Assembly (NCBI GenBank): GCA_028408675.1
Contig: JAOOLH010000001.1
Span: 1-57,974, forward strand
DNA from: Prochlorococcus sp. AH-716-K03
GTDB taxonomy: Bacteria; Cyanobacteriota; Cyanobacteriia; PCC-6307; Cyanobiaceae
DNA: 57,974 nt
Direction of reading: 5' to 3'
A program made the position numbers and the translations under genes. This document shows positions 8,902 to 18,558 of this stretch, piece after piece. How positions within the stretch are numbered: position 1 is the stretch's first letter; every line of letters begins with the position of its first letter. The notes beneath the pieces were generated by a model. That model was not told where the DNA came from. It did not search any database and saw only the letters and a list, made by a program, of their open reading frames with translations.

Positions 8902-10095
8902 GTGAAAGTAATTGTTCTTGGCGGAGATGGTTTTTGCGGTTGGCCTTGTGCGGTGAATTTAGCAGAACAAAATCATGAAGTTATTATAGTTGACAACCTA
9001 AGTCGCAGAAAAATAGATATTGATCTTGAAGTGGAATCCTTAACCCCAATTTCTTCAATAAATGAAAGACTTTCTGCATGGGAAGAGACCGGTGGGAAAC
9101 CAATAAAATTTATCAATATAGATCTTTCGAAACAATATCAAAAATTACTAAATTTACTTATTGAGGAAAAACCAGATTCGATTGTACATTTTGCTGAACA
9201 AAGGGCTGCACCTTACTCAATGAAATCAAGTTATACCAAAAGATATACAGTTGATAATAATGTAAATGGTACTCACAATTTACTAGCTGCAATTGTAGAA
9301 AGTAATTTAGATATTCATATTGTTCATTTAGGTACCATGGGAGTTTATGGATATGGATCACATAGAGGCGCAACAATTCCTGAGGGTTATTTAAAAGTTG
9401 AAGTACCTCAACCGGATGGAACTCGTTTTGAAGAAGAAATTCTTCATCCCGCTAGTCCTGGTAGTGTTTATCATATGACGAAGACATTAGATCAATTATT
9501 GTTTCTTTATTACAATAAAAATGACCTAATTAGAATTACAGATTTACATCAAGGCATTGTTTGGGGCACTAATACAGAAACAACATTAAAAGATCCAAGG
9601 TTGACAAATAGATTCGATTACGATGGCGACTACGGTACTGTTCTGAATAGATTTCTTATGCAGGCAGCTATCGGATATCCTCTTACTGTTCATGGGACAG
9701 GAGGACAAACAAGGGCTTTTATACATATCAAAGATTCAGTTAAGTGCGTTCAATTAGCTCTAGAAAATCCTCCACAATCTGGTGAACGAGTAAAAATTTT
9801 CAATCAAATGACAGAAAGTCATCAAGTTGGTGAATTAGCTAAAAAAGTTGCTTCTCTTACTGGAGCGGAAATTAATTATTTACCAAATCCTCGCAATGAA
9901 GCCGTAGAAAATGATTTAATAGTTGATAATAAATGTTTTATAGAATTAGGACTGAATCCCACTACTCTTGATAATGGCTTATTAGAAGAAGTTGTTGAAG
10001 TCGCAAAAAAATATTCTATAAGATGTGATGAAAAAAGAATTCCTTGTATTTCAACATGGACAAAGAAACAAGCTAAAGCAATAAAAACTAATTAA
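8902..10095 (+). CDS. sqdB: UDP-sulfoquinovose synthase
   Basis: Converts UDP-glucose and sulfite to UDP-sulfoquinovose, the head-group donor for the thylakoid lipid SQDG. The 397-residue product is an extended SDR/epimerase: the NAD-binding GGDGFCGWPCA at 8-18, the MGVYG segment near 148, the catalytic Y-x-x-x-K as YHMTK near 191, and the sugar-binding GGQTRAFIHI near 275. The start is GTG at 8902, preceded by GGAG at 8892-8895 at good spacing. It lies 29 bases before sqdX. Marine picocyanobacteria rely heavily on sulfolipid in place of phospholipid, which spares phosphate. Confidence 0.96.
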   Translation: MKVIVLGGDGFCGWPCAVNLAEQNHEVIIVDNLSRRKIDIDLEVESLTPISSINERLSAWEETGGKPIKFINIDLSKQYQKLLNLLIEEKPDSIVHFAEQRAAPYSMKSSYTKRYTVDNNVNGTHNLLAAIVESNLDIHIVHLGTMGVYGYGSHRGATIPEGYLKVEVPQPDGTRFEEEILHPASPGSVYHMTKTLDQLLFLYYNKNDLIRITDLHQGIVWGTNTETTLKDPRLTNRFDYDGDYGTVLNRFLMQAAIGYPLTVHGTGGQTRAFIHIKDSVKCVQLALENPPQSGERVKIFNQMTESHQVGELAKKVASLTGAEINYLPNPRNEAVENDLIVDNKCFIELGLNPTTLDNGLLEEVVEVAKKYSIRCDEKRIPCISTWTKKQAKAIKTN

Positions 10096-10124
10096 AAATT
10101 GTTTTAATATCAAACTTTAAAAAA

Positions 10125-11258
10125 GTGAAAATAGCATTCTTTACTGAAACTTTTCTACCTAAAGTCGACGGAATAGTAACAAGACTAACTAAGACCATCG
10201 AATTTTTAACAAAAAATGGTGATGAAGTGATAGTTTTTTGTCCTGAGGGATGTCCTGATTCTTATAAAGGAGCAACAATAGTAGGAGTTGCTGCAATGCC
10301 GCTACCCTTATATCCTGAGTTGAAATTAGGCTTACCTGGCCCTGCAGTCTCTGATAAGTTAGAAGAATTCAAGCCAGACTTAATACACGTAGTTAATCCC
10401 GCCGTACTTGGACTTGGAGGGATATGGCTAGCAAAAACAAATAATATTCCTCTTATTGCAAGTTATCATACACATCTTCCTAAATATCTTGAACATTACG
10501 GAATGGGAATGTTAGAACCACTATTGTGGGAATTATTAAAAGCAGCTCATAATCAAGCCTTATTAAATCTTTGTACTTCAACTGCAATGGTTAATGAACT
10601 CGAAGATAAAGGAATACAAAGGACTGCTTTATGGCAAAGAGGAGTAGACACTGAAAACTTCAGACCAGAGTTAAGAAGCGAAAAAATGAGAGAAAAATTA
10701 TTTGGAAAATATCAAAATACTGATTCACTTTTGATTTATGTAGGTCGATTATCGGCAGAAAAGCAAATTGAGAGAATTAAACCTGTTTTAGATAATATAC
10801 CGGGCGCTTGTCTCGCTTTAGTAGGAGATGGTCCCTACAGGGGACAATTGGAAAAGATTTTTGAAAACACAAAAACAAATTTTATAGGTTATTTATCTGG
10901 TGAAGAACTCGCCAGTGCATATGCATCTGGAGATATATTCTTATTCCCATCAAGCACAGAAACTCTCGGATTAGTATTGTTAGAAGCAATGGCTGCAGGA
11001 TGCCCAGTAATAGGGGCTAATAAAGGGGGAATCCCCGACATTATCAACAATGGAATAAATGGTTGTTTATATAACCCAGATGAAAAAGATAATGGAGAAA
11101 GAAGCTTAATTGAAGCTACTAAAAAAATCTTAGTAGATAAAAATAAAAAAGAAACTATGAGAAAAGAAGCCAGAAAAGAAGCTGAACGATGGGATTGGAA
11201 CCAAGCTACTCTTCAATTACAAAAATATTATTCAGAAACACTTGAAAAAATCTCGTAA
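10125..11258 (+). CDS. sqdX: Sulfoquinovosyltransferase (SQDG synthase), GT4 family
   Basis: Transfers sulfoquinovose from its UDP donor to diacylglycerol at the membrane. The 377-residue product has a GT-B fold: N-terminal FFTETFLPKVDGIVTRL, HVVNPAVLGLGG near 90, ASYHTHLP near 115, WQRGVDTENF near 165, YVGRLSAEKQ near 205, and the donor-binding E-x7-E pattern in SSTETLGLVLLEAMAAGCPVI abbreviated as TETLGLVLLEAMA near 280. The start is GTG at 10125. It follows sqdB directly, which supports the SqdX assignment over other GT4 enzymes. Confidence 0.94.
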   Translation: MKIAFFTETFLPKVDGIVTRLTKTIEFLTKNGDEVIVFCPEGCPDSYKGATIVGVAAMPLPLYPELKLGLPGPAVSDKLEEFKPDLIHVVNPAVLGLGGIWLAKTNNIPLIASYHTHLPKYLEHYGMGMLEPLLWELLKAAHNQALLNLCTSTAMVNELEDKGIQRTALWQRGVDTENFRPELRSEKMREKLFGKYQNTDSLLIYVGRLSAEKQIERIKPVLDNIPGACLALVGDGPYRGQLEKIFENTKTNFIGYLSGEELASAYASGDIFLFPSSTETLGLVLLEAMAAGCPVIGANKGGIPDIINNGINGCLYNPDEKDNGERSLIEATKKILVDKNKKETMRKEARKEAERWDWNQATLQLQKYYSETLEKIS

Positions 11259-11270
11259 ATTTCTAAGAAA

Positions 11271-11522
11271 TTAAGCCACATGTGGTGGTGGCGTAGGATT
11301 CATAAATGTATGGATTGGGAGTATTAAAGTTGCTATATTTTGATTCTTATCAGGTCTCTTTTTCTTAGAAAATCTTTTTCCAAATGGTACTCTAATTACA
11401 TTAGTACCTTCGACAGAACTTACCTCTGAATTATTTCCTAAGGAATTATTAACAAAATTTGGTAGATCCAAATTTGTTACTGGCAAGCGTTTAACCTTAC
11501 CAGATTTAAAATCTTTGCTCAT
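11271..11522 (-). CDS. Small conserved-looking protein of unknown function
   Basis: Product of 83 residues that I do not recognise. It is basic, without a signal peptide or membrane segment: MSKDFKSGKVKRLPVTNLDL at the N-terminus, a central VIRVPFGKRFSKKKRPDKNQ, a short hydrophobic run NIATLILPIHTF and a Pro-rich end NPTPPPHVA. The ATG start, a stop 12 bases from the convergent sqdX and a candidate -10 element with dyad symmetry upstream support a real gene. The LILPIHTFMNPTPPPH tail looks like a constrained segment rather than random coding. Confidence 0.6.
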   Translation of the reverse strand: MSKDFKSGKVKRLPVTNLDLPNFVNNSLGNNSEVSSVEGTNVIRVPFGKRFSKKKRPDKNQNIATLILPIHTFMNPTPPPHVA

Positions 11523-11552
11523 AGCTTCAAATACCCCAAATAAATTTGATGC

Positions 11553-11569
11553 TTGATTATAGTAATCAA
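11553..11569 (-). promoter_or_regulatory. Palindrome overlapping a TATAAT box upstream of the 83-residue gene
   Basis: A perfect 7-3-7 inverted repeat (TTGATTA-TAG-TAATCAA) covers a consensus -10 hexamer TATAAT read on the minus strand at 11561-11556. It lies about 34 bases upstream of the ATG at 11522. No good -35 is visible. It could be a promoter with an overlapping operator; AT-rich chance remains possible. Confidence 0.4.
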
Positions 11570-11653
11570 AAAATCTAAAAAAATTCTATAAGAAAATATT
11601 AAATTTTTTTATTCAACTCGAAGATAACTAAAAAAACAGAAGAATGCTAGTCT

Positions 11654-14563
11654 TTACGCACATTTTTTATCATCTGATAAATCTTGATCGTTAACATTAC
11701 AAGAACAAATTAAATTTCTATCTCCATAAGCATTATCAATTCTTGATACAGAAGACCAAAATTTGTGTTCGAATTTACCTTTATAAGGATATGCAGCCCT
11801 TTCTTTTGAATAGGGATAATTCCAATTATCTGAGATCAACTCATTTATCGTATGAGGAGCGTTACAAATTAAATTATTATTTCTTAGATCAATATTATTT
11901 TCAATTTCTTCAATTTCATCGCTGATTAAAAGCATAGCTTCACAAAATCTATTTAACTCCTTCAAACTTTCGCTTTCAGTTGGCTCGATCATTATAGTTT
12001 CAGGAACTGGCCAACTTATAGTTGGAGCATGAAAGCTATAATCAATTAATCTCTTGGCAATATCGTTTACATTTAAACCCGTTTTGGACTTCAAGTCTCT
12101 AAAGTCAAGAATACATTCATGTGCGACAAAATTATTTTGTCCTTTATATAAAATCTTAAATTTATTTTTTAATGTATAAGCAATATAATTTGCCGACAAT
12201 ATTGCATGACTACTCGCCTTTCTTAAACCACTCTGACCAGCCATTTTAATATACATCCAGCTAATTGGAAGAATACTTGCACTCCCATGCTGCGAAGAAG
12301 ATACAGAATATCCAAATTGACTAGAAATGTTATCTTTCAAAGAATGGGAAGGAAGGAAAGGACTTAAAGTTTCTGATACTGCTACAGGACCAACTCCAGG
12401 ACCGCCGCCGCCATGGGGGATACAAAATGTTTTATGTAAGTTCAAATGGCAAACATCTACGCCATAATCTCCAGGCTTACACAATCCGACCTGAGCATTA
12501 AGATTTGCTCCATCCAAATAAACAAATGCGCCAACTGAATGAATCAAGTCACATATTTCTCTGATTTTTAATTCAAAGACTCCGTGAGTAGAGGGATAAG
12601 TTAACATTAGTGCACCAATTTTATTGTCAAATTCCTGGACCTTAATTAATAAATCCTCATAAGAAATATTACCCTCAGAATCACATTTTATTGTTACAAC
12701 ATCAAACCCTGCCATAACGGCGCTGGCAGGGTTTGTTCCATGAGCACTTTGTGGAATTAAGCATTTTTTTCTTAATAAATCACTTTTTGAAGCGAAATAA
12801 GAATTAATTGCTAATAAACCGGCAAACTCGCCTTGAGAACCTGCATTTGGTTGAAATGAAACTGACTTCAAACCAGTAAGTTCACTAATCCATTTCTCAA
12901 GATCGCTTATTATTTTTGAATAACCCTTAGTTTGATTAGATGGAGCGAAAGGGTGAATTGACGATAAATTACCCCATGAAATTGGACTAAGCTCTGCTGC
13001 GGAATTTAATTTCATAGTGCAACTTCCTAATGGAATCATTCCATCAACCAGTGAAAAGTCTTTCTCAGCAAGTTTAAAAATATATCTCATTAAATCAGTC
13101 TCACTTTGATAATTTTCGAATATATTTTGTTGCATCCATTCTTTATTTCTTAGAGGAATGCCCTCCAACTGACAAAAATTATTAAGTGTAATATGCTTTA
13201 AATCTTCTTTTTTTCCTAGTCCATTTGCTATGAAAGTTACTATCTTATGAATTTCATTTTTATCAGTAAGCTCATCTAGGGAAATTCCAAATCCTGTAGA
13301 TTCCTCGATAGTTGAGCCCAAAGGTAAAATTCTAAAGTTAAATCCATTCTTTAAAGCTTCATTGTGAATCTTTGCAGATTCCTCACAGTAAATATCAAAA
13401 CTATCAAACCTATTCCCAACAGGTATTTTTAAACCTAAATCAGAAAGGAAAGATTCTAGATATACTCTTAATTCAACTAACCTCTTAGCTATTTTTGTTA
13501 ATCCAGAAGAACCATGATATATAGCATAAAAAGAAGATATTATTGCTAACAAAGATTGAGCTGTACAAATATTACTAGTCGCCTTTTCTCTTCTTATATG
13601 TTGTTCTCTTGTTTGCAATGCCAATCTAAGTGATTTTTCTCCATTTCTTGATAGGGTTTGTCCCACGATTCTTCCTGGTATAAGTCTTTTATATTTTTCA
13701 CTACATGCAAAAAATGCTGCATGAGGGCCACCAAAGCCCATTGGGACTCCAAATCTTTGCAAACTTCCTACAGCTATATCAACCCCAAATTGGGCTATTG
13801 GTTTGATCAAAACTTGGGCAAGAGGATCAATAATTGATGTGACGACAATTTCTGCTTTATGAGCTTGGGAAATTAAAAATGTTGGATCAAATAATTCTCC
13901 ATTTTTACCAGGCAGCTGAATTAAAAGGCCAAAAACATCATCATGATTTTTAGGATACTTTTGATTAAAACGTTTTAAATTAATTCCTAATGGTTTAGCT
14001 CTTGTCAATAAAACATTAAATGTATGATCAAAAACATTTTCATCTACTAAAAAAATATTTGAGGACTTATTTTTCCTTGAAGAAAAACTCATTGTCATTG
14101 CTTCTGCAGCAGCAGTTCCCTCATCTAAAAGCGATGCATTAGCGACAGAGAACCCCGTTAATTCACAAATTAAAGTTTGAAAATTAAATAAAGCTTCTAA
14201 CCTACCTTGGGCAATTTCAGCTTGATAAGGGGTATAAGATGTATACCATCTGGGATTTTCTAGCACATGCCTTTGAACAACTTTAGGCGTATGAGTCCCA
14301 TAATATCCAAGTCCAATTAAGGATCTAAATTTATGATTTTTATTAGATATTTCTTCTAATTCGTTCAAAGCCTCAATTTCAGAACATCCTTTTGGTAAGA
14401 CATCTGAATATTTTTCTTTTATCTGTATATCTTCTGGAATAACTTGATTAATAAATTGATCTATATTATTGAAGCCAAGTTTTTGAAGCATTTTTTTTTC
14501 ATCATTATCCTTCAATCCAAGATGTCTATCGATAAATAAATCCGAGTTACTTGTGGGATTCAT
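11654..14563 (-). CDS. gcvP: Glycine dehydrogenase (decarboxylating), P-protein
   Basis: PLP enzyme of the glycine cleavage system: decarboxylates glycine and passes the aminomethyl group to lipoyl GcvH. The 969-residue single-chain form has the two homologous halves of the family: FIDRHLG and GYYGTHTPKVVQRHVLENP-type N-terminal motifs (RHVLENPRWYTSYTPYQ at about 98-114), and the C-terminal half with SCTMKLN, QPNAGSQGE, HGTNPASA and the PLP lysine K711 in LHKTFCIPHGGGGPG. In photosynthetic cells it recycles photorespiratory glycine. gcvH lies 46 bases upstream on the same strand. gcvT is separate at 32449. Confidence 0.98.
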   Translation of the reverse strand: MNPTSNSDLFIDRHLGLKDNDEKKMLQKLGFNNIDQFINQVIPEDIQIKEKYSDVLPKGCSEIEALNELEEISNKNHKFRSLIGLGYYGTHTPKVVQRHVLENPRWYTSYTPYQAEIAQGRLEALFNFQTLICELTGFSVANASLLDEGTAAAEAMTMSFSSRKNKSSNIFLVDENVFDHTFNVLLTRAKPLGINLKRFNQKYPKNHDDVFGLLIQLPGKNGELFDPTFLISQAHKAEIVVTSIIDPLAQVLIKPIAQFGVDIAVGSLQRFGVPMGFGGPHAAFFACSEKYKRLIPGRIVGQTLSRNGEKSLRLALQTREQHIRREKATSNICTAQSLLAIISSFYAIYHGSSGLTKIAKRLVELRVYLESFLSDLGLKIPVGNRFDSFDIYCEESAKIHNEALKNGFNFRILPLGSTIEESTGFGISLDELTDKNEIHKIVTFIANGLGKKEDLKHITLNNFCQLEGIPLRNKEWMQQNIFENYQSETDLMRYIFKLAEKDFSLVDGMIPLGSCTMKLNSAAELSPISWGNLSSIHPFAPSNQTKGYSKIISDLEKWISELTGLKSVSFQPNAGSQGEFAGLLAINSYFASKSDLLRKKCLIPQSAHGTNPASAVMAGFDVVTIKCDSEGNISYEDLLIKVQEFDNKIGALMLTYPSTHGVFELKIREICDLIHSVGAFVYLDGANLNAQVGLCKPGDYGVDVCHLNLHKTFCIPHGGGGPGVGPVAVSETLSPFLPSHSLKDNISSQFGYSVSSSQHGSASILPISWMYIKMAGQSGLRKASSHAILSANYIAYTLKNKFKILYKGQNNFVAHECILDFRDLKSKTGLNVNDIAKRLIDYSFHAPTISWPVPETIMIEPTESESLKELNRFCEAMLLISDEIEEIENNIDLRNNNLICNAPHTINELISDNWNYPYSKERAAYPYKGKFEHKFWSSVSRIDNAYGDRNLICSCNVNDQDLSDDKKCA

Positions 14564-14609
14564 ATTTAATTTATTTTTCTTTAAAATAGCTGGTTTTTAG
14601 AAATTTGCT

Positions 14610-14999
14610 TTAATTCGGAACAACCTTTGATTTATATTCATCTGAATTCATTAATTCGTCTAATAAAAAATTTTGTTCTGGCTTAATAATTAGCAACCAT
14701 CCATCACCAATTGGATCATTTTGCAAAATTTCTGGATTATCAATAACAGCGTCATTTACAGAAACCACTTCTCCTGTAAAAGGAAGATATACTTCTTCAA
14801 CAGCCTTCACAGATTCAATTGTTCCAAAAGTTTCTCCTTTTTGCAAATTAGCTCCTTTCTCAACTAATTCAACAAAAACAATATCTCCTAATTGATCAAT
14901 TGCAAATTCACTAACACCAATTTTTAACAATCCATTTTCTTCCTTCACATATTCATGTGTATCAGCGTACTTTAAATAATTTGGAAACTTATAGGACAT
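14610..14999 (-). CDS. gcvH: Glycine cleavage system H protein
   Basis: Lipoyl carrier that shuttles the aminomethyl intermediate between the P, T and L proteins. The 129-residue product is full length. It has YADTHEY near the start, GDIVFVELVEKG at 38-49, and the lipoylated lysine K65 in GTIESVKAVEEVY, followed by LPFTGEVVSVN and DGWLLIIKP. It sits between the PLP-enzyme gene and gcvP, with 8 and 46 bases of spacing, so it is probably in one message with both. Confidence 0.98.
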   Translation of the reverse strand: MSYKFPNYLKYADTHEYVKEENGLLKIGVSEFAIDQLGDIVFVELVEKGANLQKGETFGTIESVKAVEEVYLPFTGEVVSVNDAVIDNPEILQNDPIGDGWLLIIKPEQNFLLDELMNSDEYKSKVVPN

Positions 15000-15007
15000 A
15001 ATACAAT

Positions 15008-16297
15008 TTATAAAAAAATGAGGGATTCCTTTTCAATTAGATTTGCGTCTAATAGCTCAAATACTAATTGAATTAAAGCAATTTTGATGTGAGCCATGTG
15101 CGAACCACCTTGAACAAAAATATTATATGGATCTCTTAAAGGAGCATCAGCTGAAAATTCACTTGTACTTCCTTCAATAAAAGTACCTCCTGACATTAAT
15201 AAATTTGTATCATAACCACTCATTGGAGAAGGAATAACATTTAAAAAAGAATCTATGGGTGAAGAATTTTGAAACGACTGACATACTTTTTGTATTAAGT
15301 GTGGATTATTTAATCTAACTGCTTGAATTATGTCTGATCTATACGACTTTGGCTCTGGTAAAACCATAAAACCTAGATTTTTAAATACTGCAGCTACCAA
15401 ATCAGCACTTTTTAAAGATTCATGCACCATTTGAGGTGCTAAAAATAATCCCTGCAGAATTAATCTTCCCAAACCAAAGTTAATTCCTGCATCAGCGCCA
15501 ATTCCTGGTGCAGTTAATCTACAACATGCCATTTCAACTAATTCAGAATCACCCGCAATATATCCGCCAGTTGGAACAATAGTCCCACCCAAATTTTTAA
15601 TTAGCGATCCAGCGATTATATTTGCACCATTAATGATTGGTTCACTATCTTCTACAAGTTCTCCATAACAATTATCTACAAAACAAATACACTTAGAATT
15701 AAGTGAATGAACAAGGTTACAGATTTTTTTTATTTGATTATTATTTAAAGATTTTCTCCAACTATAACCACAACTTTTTTGGATAAAAACCAATTTACAT
15801 TTATTATTTTTAAAAAAGTCAACAAGTTTATCTTGGTAGGAATTTGTTTCTTCATCAATGCTAATTTGACTATATTCAACGCCTAAATCTAATAAAGAAC
15901 CCTTGCCCTTTCCTCTTATCCCTATCACTTCCTCCAATGTATCATAAGGTGTTCCAGTTACAGATAACATTAAATCCCCTGGCCGCAAAATACCAAACAG
16001 AACGGAGCTAATAGCATGGGTCCCACTGACAAATTGCATCCTAACAGCTGATTTTTGTGCGAGAAAAAATTTAGCGAATACCTCATCAATCTTTTGTCTA
16101 GATAAGTCACCATGCCCACTACCTGTAGTTTGATTGAAGTGACTAGTTGAAACTTTTTCTTCTTTAAAAATTTTTAATATATTATCTAATTTGTAATAAG
16201 TTTGATTTGATCTTTCATCAAAAATATCCTTTAAACCTGCCTCAACAGACATAACCATTTCTTCGGCTAATCTATAATTATAATTTTTATTTTTCAT
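15008..16297 (-). CDS. PLP-dependent enzyme of the aluminium-resistance / methionine gamma-lyase-like family
   Basis: Fold-type I PLP enzyme of the Cys/Met-metabolism superfamily, in the group often annotated as aluminium resistance protein. The true substrate is not known to me. In the 429-residue product the cofactor-binding aspartate is probably D208 in CFVDNCYGE and the Schiff-base lysine K234 in AGSLIKNLGG. Other strong segments are TGSGHGDLSR near 58-67, FVSGTHAI near 89-96 and GGTFIEGSTSEFSADAPLR near the C-terminus. It overlaps the upstream unknown gene by 11 bases and precedes gcvH by 8, so it is translationally and probably transcriptionally linked to the glycine cleavage genes. Confidence 0.85.
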   Translation of the reverse strand: MKNKNYNYRLAEEMVMSVEAGLKDIFDERSNQTYYKLDNILKIFKEEKVSTSHFNQTTGSGHGDLSRQKIDEVFAKFFLAQKSAVRMQFVSGTHAISSVLFGILRPGDLMLSVTGTPYDTLEEVIGIRGKGKGSLLDLGVEYSQISIDEETNSYQDKLVDFFKNNKCKLVFIQKSCGYSWRKSLNNNQIKKICNLVHSLNSKCICFVDNCYGELVEDSEPIINGANIIAGSLIKNLGGTIVPTGGYIAGDSELVEMACCRLTAPGIGADAGINFGLGRLILQGLFLAPQMVHESLKSADLVAAVFKNLGFMVLPEPKSYRSDIIQAVRLNNPHLIQKVCQSFQNSSPIDSFLNVIPSPMSGYDTNLLMSGGTFIEGSTSEFSADAPLRDPYNIFVQGGSHMAHIKIALIQLVFELLDANLIEKESLIFL

Positions 16298-17009
16298 CCT
16301 TTAAATTTTCTTTTTTTTGTGAAGCTATATCTCTTAAATGAGTAAGAAAAGCATTAGGTCCTCCTCCATTAAAATAAGAAAGTTTTTTTGAGGTCTCATA
16401 AAGATCTAATAATTCACCATCTAATTCTTCTGCTGTAAAATCTTTTATTCCCGCTATAACTTCTGCAAATCGATCTCTTCTTAAAGACTTTGAAACTCTA
16501 TACGCATCCATAATAATCATTTTACAAGATCTCCAAGGCCTATTTTGACAAAAATGATCAGAAAGAGCATCACTTAATGTAGATGCCTCATAATCCTCTA
16601 TATACCAATCAAATGAAGATGGGAGAGGTTTCAATCCAGAAAAAATTTCAAATAATTCTCCTGCTGATAACGGCTTGCCAGAATCATTTTTTAATGGAAG
16701 TGCAGAATCTTGCAATGATCTCCATAACTCTGGATGATTCTTTTCTAATTGATCCCTTATCAGTTCTATTCCTTGATCAAGAATCGTATTGACTTGTGCC
16801 AATGCAAGAAAAACCTCCGGGCCAGGTGATGATAACTTTCCATTCCTTAGATTTGAAATCTGAGAATTATGCACTCTGCCTAAATCCAGTATTTCAGATA
16901 GCAAGGGTAAAACCCTGTGGGACCAACCATTTCTCTCGTGCCAAAGATGAATCAAATGAGCCATTGCTCTTCGACCTTTCAATAATTTATCACGATATCC
17001 TGGGCTCAC
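16287..17009 (-). CDS. Unknown protein with possible helix-turn-helix segment
   Basis: Product of 240 residues, soluble, no signal peptide. I do not recognise a named family. Residues about 45-75 (VHNSQISNLRNGKLSSPGPE, then VFLALAQVN) resemble an XRE-type helix-turn-helix reading head: Q/S-x-IS-x-L-R-N-G-K. The rest is mixed helix with the conserved-looking FDWYIEDYEASTLSDAL and NRPWRSCKMIIMDAYRVS. I used the GTG at 17009; an ATG at 16964 is the alternative and would drop 15 residues (the lost part, GYRDKLLKGRRAM, looks coding). Its end overlaps the PLP-enzyme start by 11 bases. It may regulate or partner the downstream genes; that is inference. Confidence 0.75.
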   Translation of the reverse strand: MSPGYRDKLLKGRRAMAHLIHLWHERNGWSHRVLPLLSEILDLGRVHNSQISNLRNGKLSSPGPEVFLALAQVNTILDQGIELIRDQLEKNHPELWRSLQDSALPLKNDSGKPLSAGELFEIFSGLKPLPSSFDWYIEDYEASTLSDALSDHFCQNRPWRSCKMIIMDAYRVSKSLRRDRFAEVIAGIKDFTAEELDGELLDLYETSKKLSYFNGGGPNAFLTHLRDIASQKKENLKDEK

Positions 17010-17085
17010 AGATAATTAAAATAATCAATAGTATAGTATGATAATATTACATATCGGCCTTTTTGAAAATAGTTTCTCCAATATC

Positions 17086-18024
17086 ATGAAATCAGTTATC
17101 TTCCAAGAAACAGCCAAATTAAAGAAACCAGTCCCTGCAGAAAAAGTTATAGAACTTTCGGATAAATTACTAGAACCATCTAGCCACTCAAAAAGATATC
17201 CCCCTAGATTGCACAAAACATGGGGCACTATCTTTTTTATGATTGCCATCCATTTGCTTTCATTAATAGCTTTACAGCCACAATTTTGGAGTCTTCCAGC
17301 AGTTGTATCTTTACTATTCTTTTACTGGCTTACAGCTTGCCTAGGGGTCACACTTGGTTATCACAGATTGCTATCACATAGGTCATTCGTAGTTCCTAGA
17401 TGGTTAGAAAGATTTTTTGCTACTTGTGGAGCGATCAGTTGTCAACACGGACCCATAGATTGGGTTGGTTTACATAGACATCATCACTCATTTTCAGATA
17501 CAGAGGTTGATCATCATAATAGTAAAAAGGGGTTTTGGTGGAGCCATATGGGTTGGATGTTTAAAGATGTTGAGGCTTTAAAAGCAGTACCTAAACTAAG
17601 TGCAGATTTAATTAAAGACCCTTACTACAGATTCCTCAATAAATATTTTCTCTTTTTACAAATTCCTATAGGTTTATGTCTTTATGCGATAGGGCAAAAA
17701 TTGGCTGTTGGAGGCTGGGCTTTAGTGCTCTGGGGAATACCTTTAAGACTTGTAGTCGTTTATCACATAACTTGGTTAGTCAATTCAGCAACTCATTGCT
17801 GGGGAAAAGCTCCTTTTGATAGTGGTGATTCATCAAAAAACAATGTTTGGGTTGCAGCTCTAACATTTGGAGAAGGATGGCACAACAATCATCATGCATT
17901 TCCTAATTCAGCTAGGCAGGGATTATTTAGGGGTCAAATTGATTTAACATGGGAACATATTAAGATTCTTGCTAAATTGGGATTTGCAAAAAAAGTAAAA
18001 TTGCCCTCTAGGTCTTATTATTAA
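17086..18024 (+). CDS. desC: Acyl-lipid delta-9 fatty acid desaturase
   Basis: Membrane di-iron enzyme that puts the first double bond into acyl chains of glycerolipids. The three histidine boxes are present: HRLLSH (93-98), HRHHH (130-134) and HNNHH near 270 in the 312-residue form starting at the ATG at 17086. Hydrophobic segments lie at about 45-65, 72-92 and 180-220. An upstream in-frame ATG at 17038 would add 16 residues; I prefer 17086 because the extra part is unlike the family and would crowd the divergent gene at 17009. Next gene is rplI, 20 bases on. Confidence 0.92.
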   Translation: MKSVIFQETAKLKKPVPAEKVIELSDKLLEPSSHSKRYPPRLHKTWGTIFFMIAIHLLSLIALQPQFWSLPAVVSLLFFYWLTACLGVTLGYHRLLSHRSFVVPRWLERFFATCGAISCQHGPIDWVGLHRHHHSFSDTEVDHHNSKKGFWWSHMGWMFKDVEALKAVPKLSADLIKDPYYRFLNKYFLFLQIPIGLCLYAIGQKLAVGGWALVLWGIPLRLVVVYHITWLVNSATHCWGKAPFDSGDSSKNNVWVAALTFGEGWHNNHHAFPNSARQGLFRGQIDLTWEHIKILAKLGFAKKVKLPSRSYY

Positions 18025-18044
18025 TAAGATTAATAAATATTTTT

Positions 18045-18500
18045 ATGGCCAAAAGAGTAAAAGTCGTTTTAACAGAAACAATTGCCACCCTGGGTAGAGA
18101 CGGTGATGTCGTAGAAGTAGCTCCTGGTTATGCAAGGAATTTCTTATTACCATTTGGTAAAGCAGCTAATGTAACGCCCTCAATTCTTAAACAAATTGAA
18201 CGAAAAAGAGCAAAAGAAAAAATTGTTGCAGAACAAGTAAAACAGGAAGCTATTGACTTTAAAACCGCATTAGCAACTATTGGTAGATTTACAATCAAGA
18301 AACAGGTTGGGGAAGATGGTGTCCTGTTTGGAACTGTTACTAATGGGGATGTTGCTGAAGCTATAGAGGCAGCTACTAAAAAAGAAATTGATAGAAGAGA
18401 CATAACTGTCCCGGATATACATAACTTAGGTTCTTTTGTTGCAAAGATAAAACTACATCAAGAAGTAAGTGCGGAAGTAAACATTGAAGTAACAAGTTAA
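18045..18500 (+). CDS. rplI: 50S ribosomal protein L9
   Basis: Large-subunit protein at the base of the L1 stalk. The 151-residue product has the family start [28 protein letters not shown], given here in part as [20 protein letters not shown] at about 17-36, a long connecting helix, and the C-terminal domain with [13 protein letters not shown]. Full length. It precedes dnaB by 58 bases, a frequent gene order in bacteria. Confidence 0.98.
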   Translation: MAKRVKVVLTETIATLGRDGDVVEVAPGYARNFLLPFGKAANVTPSILKQIERKRAKEKIVAEQVKQEAIDFKTALATIGRFTIKKQVGEDGVLFGTVTNGDVAEAIEAATKKEIDRRDITVPDIHNLGSFVAKIKLHQEVSAEVNIEVTS

Positions 18501-18558
18501 TAACTTTGTTGCATTATTTGGAAAAGTAGTCAGAGTATATATCTAAGTCTTTAAGTTC

